From: Flavonifractor sp963557075
Lineage (GTDB): Bacteria > Bacillota > Clostridia > Oscillospirales > Oscillospiraceae
Length of the DNA stretch: 64,000 bases
Direction: 5' to 3'
NCBI GenBank assembly: GCA_963557075.1
Contig: CAUWDA010000002.1
Location: 53,350 to 117,349, forward strand
This document shows, one piece after another, positions 25,103 through 33,570 of this stretch; position 1 is the first letter of the stretch; every line of letters starts with the position of its first letter. Below the pieces are notes generated by a model, which searched no databases, was not told where the DNA came from, and saw only the letters and a program-made list of their open reading frames with translations. The translations under genes and the position numbers were made by a program.

Positions 25103-25529
25103 GTCAATGCCGGGCGCTCCGCCTCTTTTGGGAGCGCAAGCGAGCCGCCGCTCTGCGGCGTCAAGTGTTTTGCCGAAGGCAAAACCTTGCTGCCGGGCGA
25201 ATTGACTTCGCCCGGACAGGTCGAATGAAATGGGTTTCCCAAACCGCTGTGCGGTTTGGGGTGCGGAGCAGAACGCCGCCAAGGCTGCCATCGAGACGCT
25301 GAAGGGCTGAGTCAATGCCGGGCGCTCCGCCTCTTTTGGGAGCGCAAGCGAGCCGCCGCTCTGCGGCGTCAAGTGTTTTGCCGAAGGCAAAACCTTGCTG
25401 CCGGGCGAATTGACTTCGCCCGGACAGGTCGAATGAAATGGGTTTCCCAAACCGCTGTGCGGTTTGGGGTGCGGAGCAGAACGCCGCCAAGGCTGCCATC
25501 GAGACGCTGAAGGGCTGAGTCAATGCCGG
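25055..25529 (+). repeat. Tandem array of rnc 3' end + multi-hairpin element
   Basis: Units of exactly 208 bp begin at 25055, 25263 and 25471 (the last partial). Each has the final 45 coding bases of rnc, its stop codon and GTCAATGCCGG. Units 1 and 2 continue with an element (25103-25262 and 25311-25470): hairpin GCGCTCC/GGAGCGC, hairpin GCCGCcgctctGCGGC, core GTTTTGCC-gaa-GGCAAAAC flanked by CAAG/CTTG, hairpin CCGGGCGAA-ttgac-TTCGCCCGG and hairpin CAAACCGC-tgt-GCGGTTTG. The two downstream tails are identical to each other and differ from the gene only at two synonymous third positions (AAT/AAC, GGT/GGC). Confidence 0.95.
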
Positions 25530-25555
25530 CCCGACTGAATATCCGATGATCGCAC

Positions 25556-25585
25556 AGGACCGTGGTTCTCCACGGTCCTGTTTTG
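25556..25585 (+). terminator. Intrinsic terminator upstream of smc
   Basis: The stem AGGACCGTGG/CCACGGTCCT with loop TTCT is followed by GTTTTG. It ends transcripts that pass through the rnc array. Confidence 0.85.
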
Positions 25586-25608
25586 TGCATTTCGAGGGCC
25601 AAAATGAT

Positions 25609-25637
25609 TTGCAATAGCTTCCGTTCCTTGGTATAAT
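25609..25637 (+). promoter_or_regulatory. Sigma-A promoter of smc
   Basis: TTGCAA (25609-25614) and a perfect TATAAT (25632-25637) are 17 bases apart, 38 bases before the chosen start codon. Confidence 0.8.
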
Positions 25638-25674
25638 ATTTTATTCAGAAGTACGTGTGTTGCGAGGTGCCGCC

Positions 25675-28600
25675 TTGTATTTAAAAGCGCTGGAGATCCA
25701 GGGATTCAAATCATTCCCGGATAAAACGGTCCTCTCGTTCGGGGAGGATGTCACTGCCATCGTCGGGCCCAACGGCAGCGGAAAATCGAATATATCCGAC
25801 GCCATCCGCTGGGTCATGGGGGAGCAGTCCACCAAGGCCCTCCGGGGCGGCAAAATGGAGGATGTGATCTTCGGCGGTACCGCGCTGCGTAAGCAGCAGG
25901 GGTTTGCCGAGGTGTCTCTGGTGCTGGACAACACCGACCACATCTTCCCGCTGGAGGAGAGCGAGGTGATGGTCACCCGCCGGTACTACCGCTCCGGCGA
26001 GAGCGAGTACTACATCAACCGCCGCTCCGTCCGGCTGAAGGACGTGAACGAGCTGTTCATGGACACCGGCCTGGGCCGGGAGGGCTACTCCATCATCGGC
26101 CAGGGCCGCATTGACGAGATCCTGTCGGTCAAGAGCGGCGACCGCCGGGAGATCTTTGAGGAGGCCGCCGGTATCTCCCGCTTCCGCCACCGGAAGGAGG
26201 AGGCCGAGCGCAAGCTGGACCGCACCCAGGAGAATCTGGTGCGGATTACCGACAAGATCGACGAGCTGGAGCTCCAGGTGGAGCCCCTGCGCCAGCAGAG
26301 CGAAAAGGCCCAGAAGTTTCTCATCCTGCGGGATGAGCTGCGGGGGCTGGAGATCTCCCTATGGCTGGAGCAGCTGGAGCAGCTGCGGGCGGGCTCCCTC
26401 AAGACCCTGTCCGACTATGAGAACGCCCTCCGGCAGAAGGGGGAGGTCCAGCACGAGGTGGAGGCCCTCTATGCCGCCGCCGAGGGCTACGCTGCCGGGA
26501 TGCGGGACAAGGATGTGGAGGCTGAGGGCGTCCGCTTCCAGATGATGCAGCGGGAGACCGACGCCAACGGTCTGGAGAATGCCGTCGCCGTGCTCAAGAC
26601 CAACATCCAGAACAACCTGGAGAACCGGGAGCGCATCCAGCGGGAGCTGGAGCAGCAGGATGGGCGGGCCGACTCCATCTCTGCCCAGATCGGGGACCGG
26701 CAGGACCGGCTGGCCCGGCTGGAGGAGGATAGCGCCGGCTTGCGGCGGGAGCTGGCAGAGCGTCAGGAGGAGGCCGCCTCTGCCAGCCGCTCTGCCAGGG
26801 ATATCGCCCGGGAGCTGGAGGAGCTGCGCCGGAGAGAGGAGACGGAGAACTCCTCCGCCGCCGACGCCAAGGCCCTCATCTCCGCTCTGGCCGCCGCCGC
26901 CCAGGAGGTGCTGGACCGGGACGAGACCGTGCGCCAGGAGCTGGCCGCCGGGGAGGAGCAGCTGCGGGAGGCGGAGGAGGCCTGCCGCCAGGCCGCCCGG
27001 GAGCTGGACCAGGCCAGAGAGGACCGGGACAGCTTGCAGAACGTCATCGACGGCTATGCCCTGCGCCTGGAGTCCCGGCAGCGGAGGGCCAAGGAGGCGG
27101 AGGAGCGGCACGTCAAGCTCCAGATGGAGGATAACGAGCTGAGATCCCGCATCCGTATGCTCTCTGAGATGGAAAAAATGTATGAGGGCTACTCCAAAGC
27201 GGTCAAGCTGGTCATGGGGGAGGCCAAGAAAGGGCAGCTCCGGGGGATCCACGGCCCGGTGGCCGGTCTGCTCCAGGTGCCTGACGCCTGTACGGTGGCC
27301 ATCGAGATCGCCCTGGGGGGCGCCATGCAGCACATCGTGGTGGAGCGGGAGGAGGACGGCAAGGCCGCCATCCAGTATCTGAAGCGCCGGGACGGCGGGC
27401 GGAGCACCTTCCTGCCCCTCACCTCCATCCGGCCCTCGGAATTCCGGGACCAGGGGGTGCGGCAGGAGCCGGGCTTTGTGGGCCTGGGCAGCGAGCTCAT
27501 CCGGTTTGACCCCCGGTATGAGAGGATCTTCTCCAATCTTTTGGGCCGCACCGTAGTGGCTGAGGATATGGACCGGGCCATCGCCATAGCGAGAAAGTAC
27601 GGACACCGCTTTAAGATCGTCACCCTGGACGGACAGGTGCTCAACCCGGGCGGCTCCATGACCGGCGGCTCGGTCTCCCGCAGCGCGGGCATCCTGAGCC
27701 GGGCCAACGAGCTGGAGCGGCTGGCGCAGCAGCAGGCCGGTGTGGCCGGGCAGCTGGACCAGGCGGCCCGGGTGGTGGAGGAGACCGGGCGGGAGGTCAC
27801 TGCCGCCGCCTACGAGATGGAGACCGCCCAGGCTCAGCAGCGCCGCCATGAGGACGATATCCTCAAGCTGGAGGAGCGCCTGGGCCATCTGGACAGCCAG
27901 CTGTCCACCCTGAACCGCCAGCGGGATGCACAGAGGGGAGAGCTGGAACAGCTCCAGGACCGCTCCGCTCAGATCGAAACGGACATCGGGGAAGCCCGCG
28001 CCAGGGTAGAGGCCCTGGAGGGAACGGCCGCCGCCCTGCGGGCGGAGGCCGAGGGCAAGGCCAGGGGACAGAGCGACGCCCGGGAGCGGGCCGACGCGCT
28101 GAACGAGGCCATCACCGAGATGAATGTGCGCCTGGCCGCCCTGGAGGCGGAGTCGCAGGCTGTCCGCAGGTCCATGACCGAGCTGGAGGAGCTGCGGCGG
28201 GACCTGACCGGCGACCGGGCCGAGCGGGAGAAGATGCTGTCCCAGTTCGAGGAGAAGAACGACGGCCTGGAGCGGGAGATCGCGGAGAAGGAGCGGCAGC
28301 TCCAGACCATCCGGCGGGAGAACGGGGAGCGGCAGCAGGCCATCAGCCGCATCAACGAGGAAAAGCTGTCCCTGGAGGCCAAGCGCAACCAGGCGGACAA
28401 GGACGCCCGGGAGAAAAACAGCGTCCTGCTCAATCTGGAGCGGGAGGTGTCGGTGCTGGAGCAGAAAAAGGCCGCCGCCGCCATGGAGGAGAAGAACCTG
28501 CTGGACAAGCTGTGGGAGACCTACGAGCTGTCCCACCAGGCGGCCATGGCCCAGCGGGTGGCGCTGGAGAGCGTTCCCAAGGCCCAGCGCCGGGTGGGAG

Positions 28601-29244
28601 AGCTGAAAAAGTCCATCTCCGGCCTGGGCAACATCAATCTGGACGCCATCGAGGAGTTCCGCCGGGTCAACGAGCGGTATACCTACCTCACCGACCAGCG
28701 GGACGATGTGCAGAAGTCCAAAAAGGAGCTAGAGGGCATCATCGGCGACATCACCGAGGAGATGCGGTCCATCTTTGCCAAGCAGTTCGCCGTCCTCAAC
28801 GAAGCCTTCCAGCAGACCTTTGCGGAACTCTTTGGAGGGGGCAGGGCCACCCTGGAGCTGGAGGACCCGAATGACATCCTGAACTGCGGCATCGAGATCA
28901 AGGTGCAGCCCCCGGGCAAGGCCTTGAAGGTGCTCTCTCTGCTCTCCGGCGGCGAGAAGGCCTTTGTGGCCATCGCCCTCTACTTTGCCATTTTGAAGGT
29001 GCGGCCCACCCCATTTGTGGTGATGGACGAGATCGAGGCCGCTCTGGACGACGCCAATGTGGTGCGCTTCGCCCACTATATGCGCCAGATGGCGGACAAG
29101 ACCCAGTTCATCGTCATCACCCACCGCCGTGGTACCATGGAGGAAGCTGATGTCCTCTATGGCGTTACCATGCAGGAGCAGGGGATCAGCCGGATGCTGA
29201 CCATCAACCTGAACGATGTGGAAAAAGAACTGCATATCAAGTGA
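25675..29244 (+). CDS. smc: Chromosome segregation protein SMC
   Basis: 1189 residues, the classical bacterial SMC length. The N-terminal ATPase half has Walker A GPNGSGKSNISDAIRWVMGEQS near residue 32. Two long coiled coils flank a hinge domain (about residues 510-660, GPVAGLLQVPDACTVAIEIALGGAMQ...GGSMTGGSVS). The C-terminal half carries the signature LSGGEKAFVAIAL near residue 1090 and Walker B VVMDEIEAALDD near 1120. The TTG at 25675 is chosen because it gives the typical MYLKALEIQGFKSF start with GAGGTG 6 bases upstream. A GTG 18 bases earlier is the alternative. Confidence 0.97.
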   Translation: MYLKALEIQGFKSFPDKTVLSFGEDVTAIVGPNGSGKSNISDAIRWVMGEQSTKALRGGKMEDVIFGGTALRKQQGFAEVSLVLDNTDHIFPLEESEVMVTRRYYRSGESEYYINRRSVRLKDVNELFMDTGLGREGYSIIGQGRIDEILSVKSGDRREIFEEAAGISRFRHRKEEAERKLDRTQENLVRITDKIDELELQVEPLRQQSEKAQKFLILRDELRGLEISLWLEQLEQLRAGSLKTLSDYENALRQKGEVQHEVEALYAAAEGYAAGMRDKDVEAEGVRFQMMQRETDANGLENAVAVLKTNIQNNLENRERIQRELEQQDGRADSISAQIGDRQDRLARLEEDSAGLRRELAERQEEAASASRSARDIARELEELRRREETENSSAADAKALISALAAAAQEVLDRDETVRQELAAGEEQLREAEEACRQAARELDQAREDRDSLQNVIDGYALRLESRQRRAKEAEERHVKLQMEDNELRSRIRMLSEMEKMYEGYSKAVKLVMGEAKKGQLRGIHGPVAGLLQVPDACTVAIEIALGGAMQHIVVEREEDGKAAIQYLKRRDGGRSTFLPLTSIRPSEFRDQGVRQEPGFVGLGSELIRFDPRYERIFSNLLGRTVVAEDMDRAIAIARKYGHRFKIVTLDGQVLNPGGSMTGGSVSRSAGILSRANELERLAQQQAGVAGQLDQAARVVEETGREVTAAAYEMETAQAQQRRHEDDILKLEERLGHLDSQLSTLNRQRDAQRGELEQLQDRSAQIETDIGEARARVEALEGTAAALRAEAEGKARGQSDARERADALNEAITEMNVRLAALEAESQAVRRSMTELEELRRDLTGDRAEREKMLSQFEEKNDGLEREIAEKERQLQTIRRENGERQQAISRINEEKLSLEAKRNQADKDAREKNSVLLNLEREVSVLEQKKAAAAMEEKNLLDKLWETYELSHQAAMAQRVALESVPKAQRRVGELKKSISGLGNINLDAIEEFRRVNERYTYLTDQRDDVQKSKKELEGIIGDITEEMRSIFAKQFAVLNEAFQQTFAELFGGGRATLELEDPNDILNCGIEIKVQPPGKALKVLSLLSGGEKAFVAIALYFAILKVRPTPFVVMDEIEAALDDANVVRFAHYMRQMADKTQFIVITHRRGTMEEADVLYGVTMQEQGISRMLTINLNDVEKELHIK

Positions 29245-29466
29245 CGCTCCACAGGCCGGTAGCTGATGCCCACCCGCCAAAGGCGGGGCGGCGCTTGCGC
29301 CGTCAAGCGTTTTGCCCTGGGGCAAAACCTTGAAATCGCCGGGATTCATTTCCGGCGATTTGGGTGAAATTCAGGGGGTCCCCGCACAGCCTTGGCTGGG
29401 CGGGGGATCAGCCGGATGCTGACCATCAACCTGAACGATGTGGAAAAAGAACTGCATATCAAGTGA
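29181..29466 (+). repeat. smc 3'-end duplication flanking a multi-hairpin element
   Basis: The last 64 bases of smc including the stop (29181-29244) are repeated without change at 29403-29466. Between them lies a 158 bp element. Its parts are GCTCCACAGG, a hairpin GGCGCttGCGCC, the core GTTTTGCCC-tg-GGGCAAAAC with CAAG/CTTG, hairpin AAATCGCCGG/CCGGCGATTT around a ttcat loop, and a last stem CCCGCacAGCC/GGCTgGGCGGG. Identity of the 64 bases implies a recent event. The downstream copy runs straight into the transposase remnant. Confidence 0.95.
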
Positions 29467-29792
29467 GAGGAGTTTATCCGAACCGAAAACATCCCCGATT
29501 GAAGGGGCATGATTATAGCCGGGACGGCGTTTACTTTCTGACCGTTTGCCCCAAGAACAGGATGCCGGTATTAAGTGTCATCGTAGGGCCTGCCAGCGTG
29601 GTGGAGGTGATGCGGGTATTCAAGTTTCTCTCTACCCGGCGCTGGAACCAACTGCGCCATACTCGGGGGCGGCGGCTCTGGCAGACCGCTTACTGCGACC
29701 ATGTGATTCGGGATGATAACGATTTTCTGGAGCACTGGACCTATCTTGTCAACAATCCCGCCCGATGGGTGGGAGATGGATATCATATTTGA
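29463..29792 (+). pseudogene. Remnant of a REP-associated tyrosine (RAYT/Y1) transposase
   Basis: The reading frame from about 29463 gives some 109 residues recognisable as the two ends of an IS200/RAYT-like transposase: the N-terminus RKHPRLKGHDYSRDGVYFLTVC and the C-terminus RRLWQTAYCDHVIRDDNDF and TYLVNNPARWVGDGY. The middle, which in this family holds the MPNHxH (HUH) metal motif, is missing; the frame passes from MPVLSVIVGPASVV to MRVFKFLSTRRWNQ. It therefore should not be catalytic. It abuts the duplicated smc tail and ends 21 bases before ftsY. Families of REP palindromes are normally mobilised by such enzymes, so it may mark the source of the hairpin repeats here. Confidence 0.8.
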
Positions 29793-29813
29793 CCGAAAGG
29801 AACCAAGATCAAC

Positions 29814-30713
29814 ATGGGCTTTTTTGCAAAGATCAAAGCGGGTCTGACCCGCACCAAGGAGAACATCGGCCACTCCATCGACCAGCTGTTTGCCGGTGAA
29901 CTCAACGACGACTTCTACGACGAACTGGAGGAGACCCTGATCCTGGGCGACATGGGGGTGGACACCACCCTGAAAGCGGTGGAGGAGCTGCGCCGCCGGG
30001 TGAAGGAGGAGAAGATCCGGGACATGGACTCCGCCCGGGCTTGCCTGCGGCGGGTACTCACTGAGATGCTCCAGGTGGGCGAGCCGGAGCTCCACCTCAC
30101 CACCGCCCCCTCGGTGGCCCTGTTCATCGGGGTGAACGGGGTGGGCAAGACCACCACCATCGGCAAGCTGGCCGCCCGGATGAAAGGGGAGGGCAAGAAG
30201 GTGCTGATGGCCGCCGCCGATACCTTCCGGGCCGCCGCCGCCGACCAGCTGGAGATCTGGAGCCAGCGCTCCGGGGTGGAGATCGTCCGCCAGCACGAGG
30301 GGGCCGACCCCGCCGCCGTGGTGTATGACGCCCTCACCGCCGGTAAGGCCAGAGGTACCGACGTCATCCTCATCGACACTGCCGGCCGGCTGCACAACAA
30401 GCAGAACCTGATGAACGAGCTCAACAAGATCTCCCGGGTGGTGGACCGGGAGCTGCCCGGCTGCGACCGGGAGACCCTGCTGGTGCTGGACGCCACCACC
30501 GGCCAGAACGGACTGATCCAGGCCAAGCAGTTCAAGGAGGCGGCCGGTATCACCGGCATCGTCCTCACCAAGCTGGACGGCTCCGCCAAGGGCGGCATCG
30601 TCATCGCTATCGCCCAGGAGCTCCAGGTGCCGGTGAAATACATCGGCGTGGGCGAGGGCATCGACGACCTGATGCCCTTTGAGGCGGAAGCCTTTGTGGA
30701 AGCGCTGATCTAA
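29814..30713 (+). CDS. ftsY: Signal recognition particle receptor FtsY
   Basis: 299 residues. Short N domain helices (residues 1-85), then the SRP GTPase NG core: G1 GVNGVGKTTTIGKLAARM near residue 105, the I-box motif DTFRAAAADQLEIW near 137, G3 DTAGRLHNK near 189, G4 TKLDGSAKGG near 247 and the closing VGEGIDDLMPF. The acidic A domain of enterobacterial FtsY is absent, normal for Firmicutes. It docks SRP-ribosome complexes at the membrane. smc-ftsY adjacency is usual; here the repeat and transposase remnant intervene. Confidence 0.97.
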   Translation: MGFFAKIKAGLTRTKENIGHSIDQLFAGELNDDFYDELEETLILGDMGVDTTLKAVEELRRRVKEEKIRDMDSARACLRRVLTEMLQVGEPELHLTTAPSVALFIGVNGVGKTTTIGKLAARMKGEGKKVLMAAADTFRAAAADQLEIWSQRSGVEIVRQHEGADPAAVVYDALTAGKARGTDVILIDTAGRLHNKQNLMNELNKISRVVDRELPGCDRETLLVLDATTGQNGLIQAKQFKEAAGITGIVLTKLDGSAKGGIVIAIAQELQVPVKYIGVGEGIDDLMPFEAEAFVEALI

Positions 30714-30728
30714 GGGAGGTTATCTGAT

Positions 30729-31430
30729 ATGGCAAGAATCGACGGACGGGCCAACGACCAGCTGCGGCCCATTGAGATCATTCCCAACTTCAACAAGTTT
30801 GCCGAGGGCTCCTGCCTCATTCGCTGCGGCAATACCCAGGTGCTGTGCTGCGCCAGCGTGGAGGACCGCACCCCGCCCCACGTCCCCGAGGGAGAGGGCT
30901 GGGTCACCGCCGAGTACTCCATGCTGCCCCGTGCCAACCGGGAGCGGTCCAGGCGGGACGTGTCCAAGCTGAAGCTGTCCCCCCGCTCTGCGGAGATCCA
31001 GCGGCTGGTGGGCCGGTCCCTCCGGGCCTGCGTGGACATGAAAAAGCTGGGGGAGCGCTCCGTCACCATCGACTGCGACGTGCTCCAGGGGGACGGCGGC
31101 ACCCGCACCGCCAGCGTCACCGGCGGCTATGTGGCCCTGGCCCTGGCGCTGAAAAAGGTGGGGGCTGCCGACGCCCTGGTGGACAGTGTGGCGGCGGTGT
31201 CCGCCGGTATCGTGGGAGACGAGCTGCTGCTGGACTTGTGCTACGAGGAGGACTCCTCCGCCCAGGTGGACCTGAACTGTGTCATGACCGGCGGCGGCCA
31301 GCTGGTGGAGCTCCAGGGCACCGGAGAGGGCCGGGCCTTCACCATTGAGGAGCAGCGGGCCCTGGTGGACCTGTGCGCCAAGGGCATCGACCAGCTGCGG
31401 GAGATCCAGAAAAAGGTGCTGGAGGGCTGA
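30729..31430 (+). CDS. rph: Ribonuclease PH
   Basis: 233 residues. This phosphorolytic 3'-5' exoribonuclease trims tRNA 3' ends and works as a hexamer. Family motifs visible are the N-terminal RIDGRANDQLRPIEI, GEGWVTAEYSMLPRAN near residue 55, RRDVSKLKLSPRSAEIQRLVGRSLRA near 77 and DCDVLQGDGGTRTASVTG near 115 with the phosphate-binding Arg. The start follows AAGGGAGG. It ends one codon before the rdgB start. Confidence 0.97.
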   Translation: MARIDGRANDQLRPIEIIPNFNKFAEGSCLIRCGNTQVLCCASVEDRTPPHVPEGEGWVTAEYSMLPRANRERSRRDVSKLKLSPRSAEIQRLVGRSLRACVDMKKLGERSVTIDCDVLQGDGGTRTASVTGGYVALALALKKVGAADALVDSVAAVSAGIVGDELLLDLCYEEDSSAQVDLNCVMTGGGQLVELQGTGEGRAFTIEEQRALVDLCAKGIDQLREIQKKVLEG

Positions 31431-31433
31431 GTG

Positions 31434-32033
31434 ATGAAACTGGTATTGGCCAGCAAAAATGCCCATAAGCTGACGGAAATGCAGGCGATCCTCTCCCAGC
31501 TGGGGGTGGAAGTGGTGCTGGAGTCCGAGGTGGGCGTGGATGTGGACGTAGAGGAGACCGGCACCACCTTTGAGGAGAATGCCTGGCTGAAAGCCCATGC
31601 GGTGTGCCAGGCCTCCGGCCTGCCCGCCATTGCGGACGACTCCGGCCTGTGCGTGGACGCCCTGGGCGGCGCCCCCGGCGTGTACTCCGCCCGGTACGGC
31701 GGCCCTGAACTGGACGACGTGGGCCGGTACCGGCTGCTGCTGGAGAACCTGCGGGGCCAGCTGGACCGGCGGGGGAAGTTCGTCTCCGCCATCTGCTGCT
31801 GCTTCCCCAACGGGGACAGGGTGGAGGCCAGAGGGGAGTGCCCCGGCACCATCGCCTATGCCCCCAAGGGTGAGGGCGGCTTTGGCTACGACCCGGTGTT
31901 TTTTATCCCCGGGCTGAAAAAGACCTTTGCGGAGCTGACCGCGGAGGAGAAGAACGCCATTTCCCACCGGGGAAATGCGCTGAACAAATTTAAAACAGAA
32001 TTGGAGAACTATCTGAATGGACTTGACAAGTAA
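31434..32033 (+). CDS. rdgB: dITP/XTP pyrophosphatase (RdgB/HAM1 family)
   Basis: 199 residues. It hydrolyses non-canonical purine triphosphates (ITP, dITP, XTP) to monophosphates. The signature LASKNAHKLTEM at the N-terminus, DDSGLCVDALGGAPGVYSARYGG near residue 68 and GGFGYDPVFFIPG near 148 are all present. The ATG at 31434, 8 bases after GGAGGG, is preferred over the GTG three bases earlier. The 3' end overlaps the yhbY start by 17 bases. rph-rdgB pairing is common. Confidence 0.95.
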   Translation: MKLVLASKNAHKLTEMQAILSQLGVEVVLESEVGVDVDVEETGTTFEENAWLKAHAVCQASGLPAIADDSGLCVDALGGAPGVYSARYGGPELDDVGRYRLLLENLRGQLDRRGKFVSAICCCFPNGDRVEARGECPGTIAYAPKGEGGFGYDPVFFIPGLKKTFAELTAEEKNAISHRGNALNKFKTELENYLNGLDK

Positions 32034-32340
32034 ACAGCGGGCCCAGCTGCGGGGCCTGGCCAACAGCATCGACACCATCCTCCACGTGGGCAAGGACGGG
32101 ATCGGAGACAACCTGGTGAAGCAGGCCAACGACGCTCTGGAGGCCCGGGAGCTCATCAAGGGAAAAGTTCTGGAGAACTGTATGCTCACCAGCCGGGAAG
32201 CGGCAGAGGAGCTGGCGCAGAAGACCCGCAGCGACGTGGTGCAGGTGATCGGGACGAAGTTTGTCCTGTACCGCCCCACCCACAAGAAGGATAAGAAGGA
32301 CAAAATCGTTCTGGTGGCAGATAAGAAACGCAAAGCATAA
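32017..32340 (+). CDS. yhbY: YhbY-family CRM-domain RNA-binding protein
   Basis: 107 residues. The single CRM domain (KQRAQLRGLANSIDTILHVGKDGIGDNLVKQANDALEARELIKGKVLENC) covers residues 5-90, followed by a Lys-rich tail. Relatives associate with pre-50S ribosomal particles and tRNA or rRNA. The start lies within the end of rdgB, suggesting translational coupling. It precedes nadD, an order widespread in Firmicutes. Confidence 0.93.
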   Translation: MDLTSKQRAQLRGLANSIDTILHVGKDGIGDNLVKQANDALEARELIKGKVLENCMLTSREAAEELAQKTRSDVVQVIGTKFVLYRPTHKKDKKDKIVLVADKKRKA

Positions 32341-32360
32341 CAAAATGAGGGGGCATGGTC

Positions 32361-33569
32361 ATGAAGCTGGGCATCTATGGCGGGACCTTCAATCCGCCCC
32401 ATCTGGGGCACCTGACTTCGGCTCAGGCGGCGATGGACGCACTGGGACTGGACCGGCTGCAATTCGTCCCGGCGGCGCAGCCGCCCCATAAGCAGCTGCC
32501 TGCGGGCAGCCCGGGCCCGGAGGCGCGGCTGGCCATGGTGGAGCTGGCGGCGGACAGCCTGCTGCTGCCGGACCGGGTGGGCGTCAACGCCCTGGAGCTG
32601 GACCGCCCGGGAAAAAGCTATACCGCCGACACCCTGGAACGGCTCCACCAGCAGTATCCGGGCGCGGAACTGTGGCTGATGATGGGGACCGACATGTTCC
32701 TCACGCTGCAAAACTGGCGGGAGCCGGAGCGGATCACCCGTCTGGCCGGGGTGTGTACCTTTGCCCGTACCCAGGCGGACAGCAGCGAGGCGTTGAAGCG
32801 CCAGGCAGAGTATCTGGGCAGGACCTTCGGCGCCCGGACCTGCGTGCTCCAGCTGCCCCAGGTCGTGGACGTGTCCTCCACCCAGCTGCGGGACCTGCTG
32901 GCGCGGGGGGAGGGGCAGGAATATCTGCCCCCTGCGGTATGCGGCTATATCATCCGCCACGGCCTGTACGGTGTTCACTACGACCTGAAGCAGCTGCCGG
33001 ACCGGGAGCTGCGCGCCTGCGCCTGCTCCATGATCCGGGCCAAGCGGATCGCCCACATCCGGGGGACCGAGGAGGAGGCGGTGCGTCTGGCCCGCCGCTG
33101 GGGGGCCGACGAGGAGAAGGCCCGCCGGGCGGGTATCCTCCACGACATTACCAAATACCTGGAACTGGATGAGCAGTTGCAATTATGCCGCAAATATGGT
33201 ATTGTACTGGATGATTTGGAACAGCGTGCGGTCAAGCTGCTTCACTCCAAGACCGGGGCGTGTGTGGCCCGGGACGTGTATGGGGTGAGCGACGATATTT
33301 ATAACGCGATCTTCTGGCACACCACCGGCAAGGCGGACATGACCCTGCTGGAAAAGATCCTCTACATCGCCGACTATATGGAGCCCAACCGGGCATTCCC
33401 CGGCGTGGACAAGCTGCGGAAGCTGGCCTACGAGGATCTGGACCGGGCGGTGCTGGAGGGGTGCGAGATGAGCATCCAGGAGATGGCGGACCGGGGCCTG
33501 CCGGTCCATCGCAACACGCTGCAGGCCAGGGATTGGCTGAGGAGAAAATCCAGCGGAAAGGAACCGTAA
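32361..33569 (+). CDS. nadD: Fused nicotinate-nucleotide adenylyltransferase NadD and YqeK HD-domain hydrolase
   Basis: 402 residues, twice the length of NadD. Residues 1-200 are NadD: GIYGGTFNPPHLGHL (HxGH motif), MMGTDMFLTLQNW near residue 110 and VSSTQLRDLLARGE near 172. Residues 215-400 are YqeK: RIAHIRGTEEEAVRLARRWG, the HD pair in ILHDITKYL near 259 and IADYMEPNRAFPGVDKLR near 336. NadD makes deamido-NAD; YqeK homologues cleave Ap4A symmetrically. In many Firmicutes these are adjacent genes; here they form one chain. The second ATG (32361) is better spaced from GAGGGGG than the first at 32355. Confidence 0.95.
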   Translation: MKLGIYGGTFNPPHLGHLTSAQAAMDALGLDRLQFVPAAQPPHKQLPAGSPGPEARLAMVELAADSLLLPDRVGVNALELDRPGKSYTADTLERLHQQYPGAELWLMMGTDMFLTLQNWREPERITRLAGVCTFARTQADSSEALKRQAEYLGRTFGARTCVLQLPQVVDVSSTQLRDLLARGEGQEYLPPAVCGYIIRHGLYGVHYDLKQLPDRELRACACSMIRAKRIAHIRGTEEEAVRLARRWGADEEKARRAGILHDITKYLELDEQLQLCRKYGIVLDDLEQRAVKLLHSKTGACVARDVYGVSDDIYNAIFWHTTGKADMTLLEKILYIADYMEPNRAFPGVDKLRKLAYEDLDRAVLEGCEMSIQEMADRGLPVHRNTLQARDWLRRKSSGKEP

Positions 33570-33570
33570 G

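Noticed and set aside
25099..25510. Small proteins encoded by the rnc repeat units
   Set aside because: They are identical translations of the hairpin element and have no plausible start or ribosome binding site.
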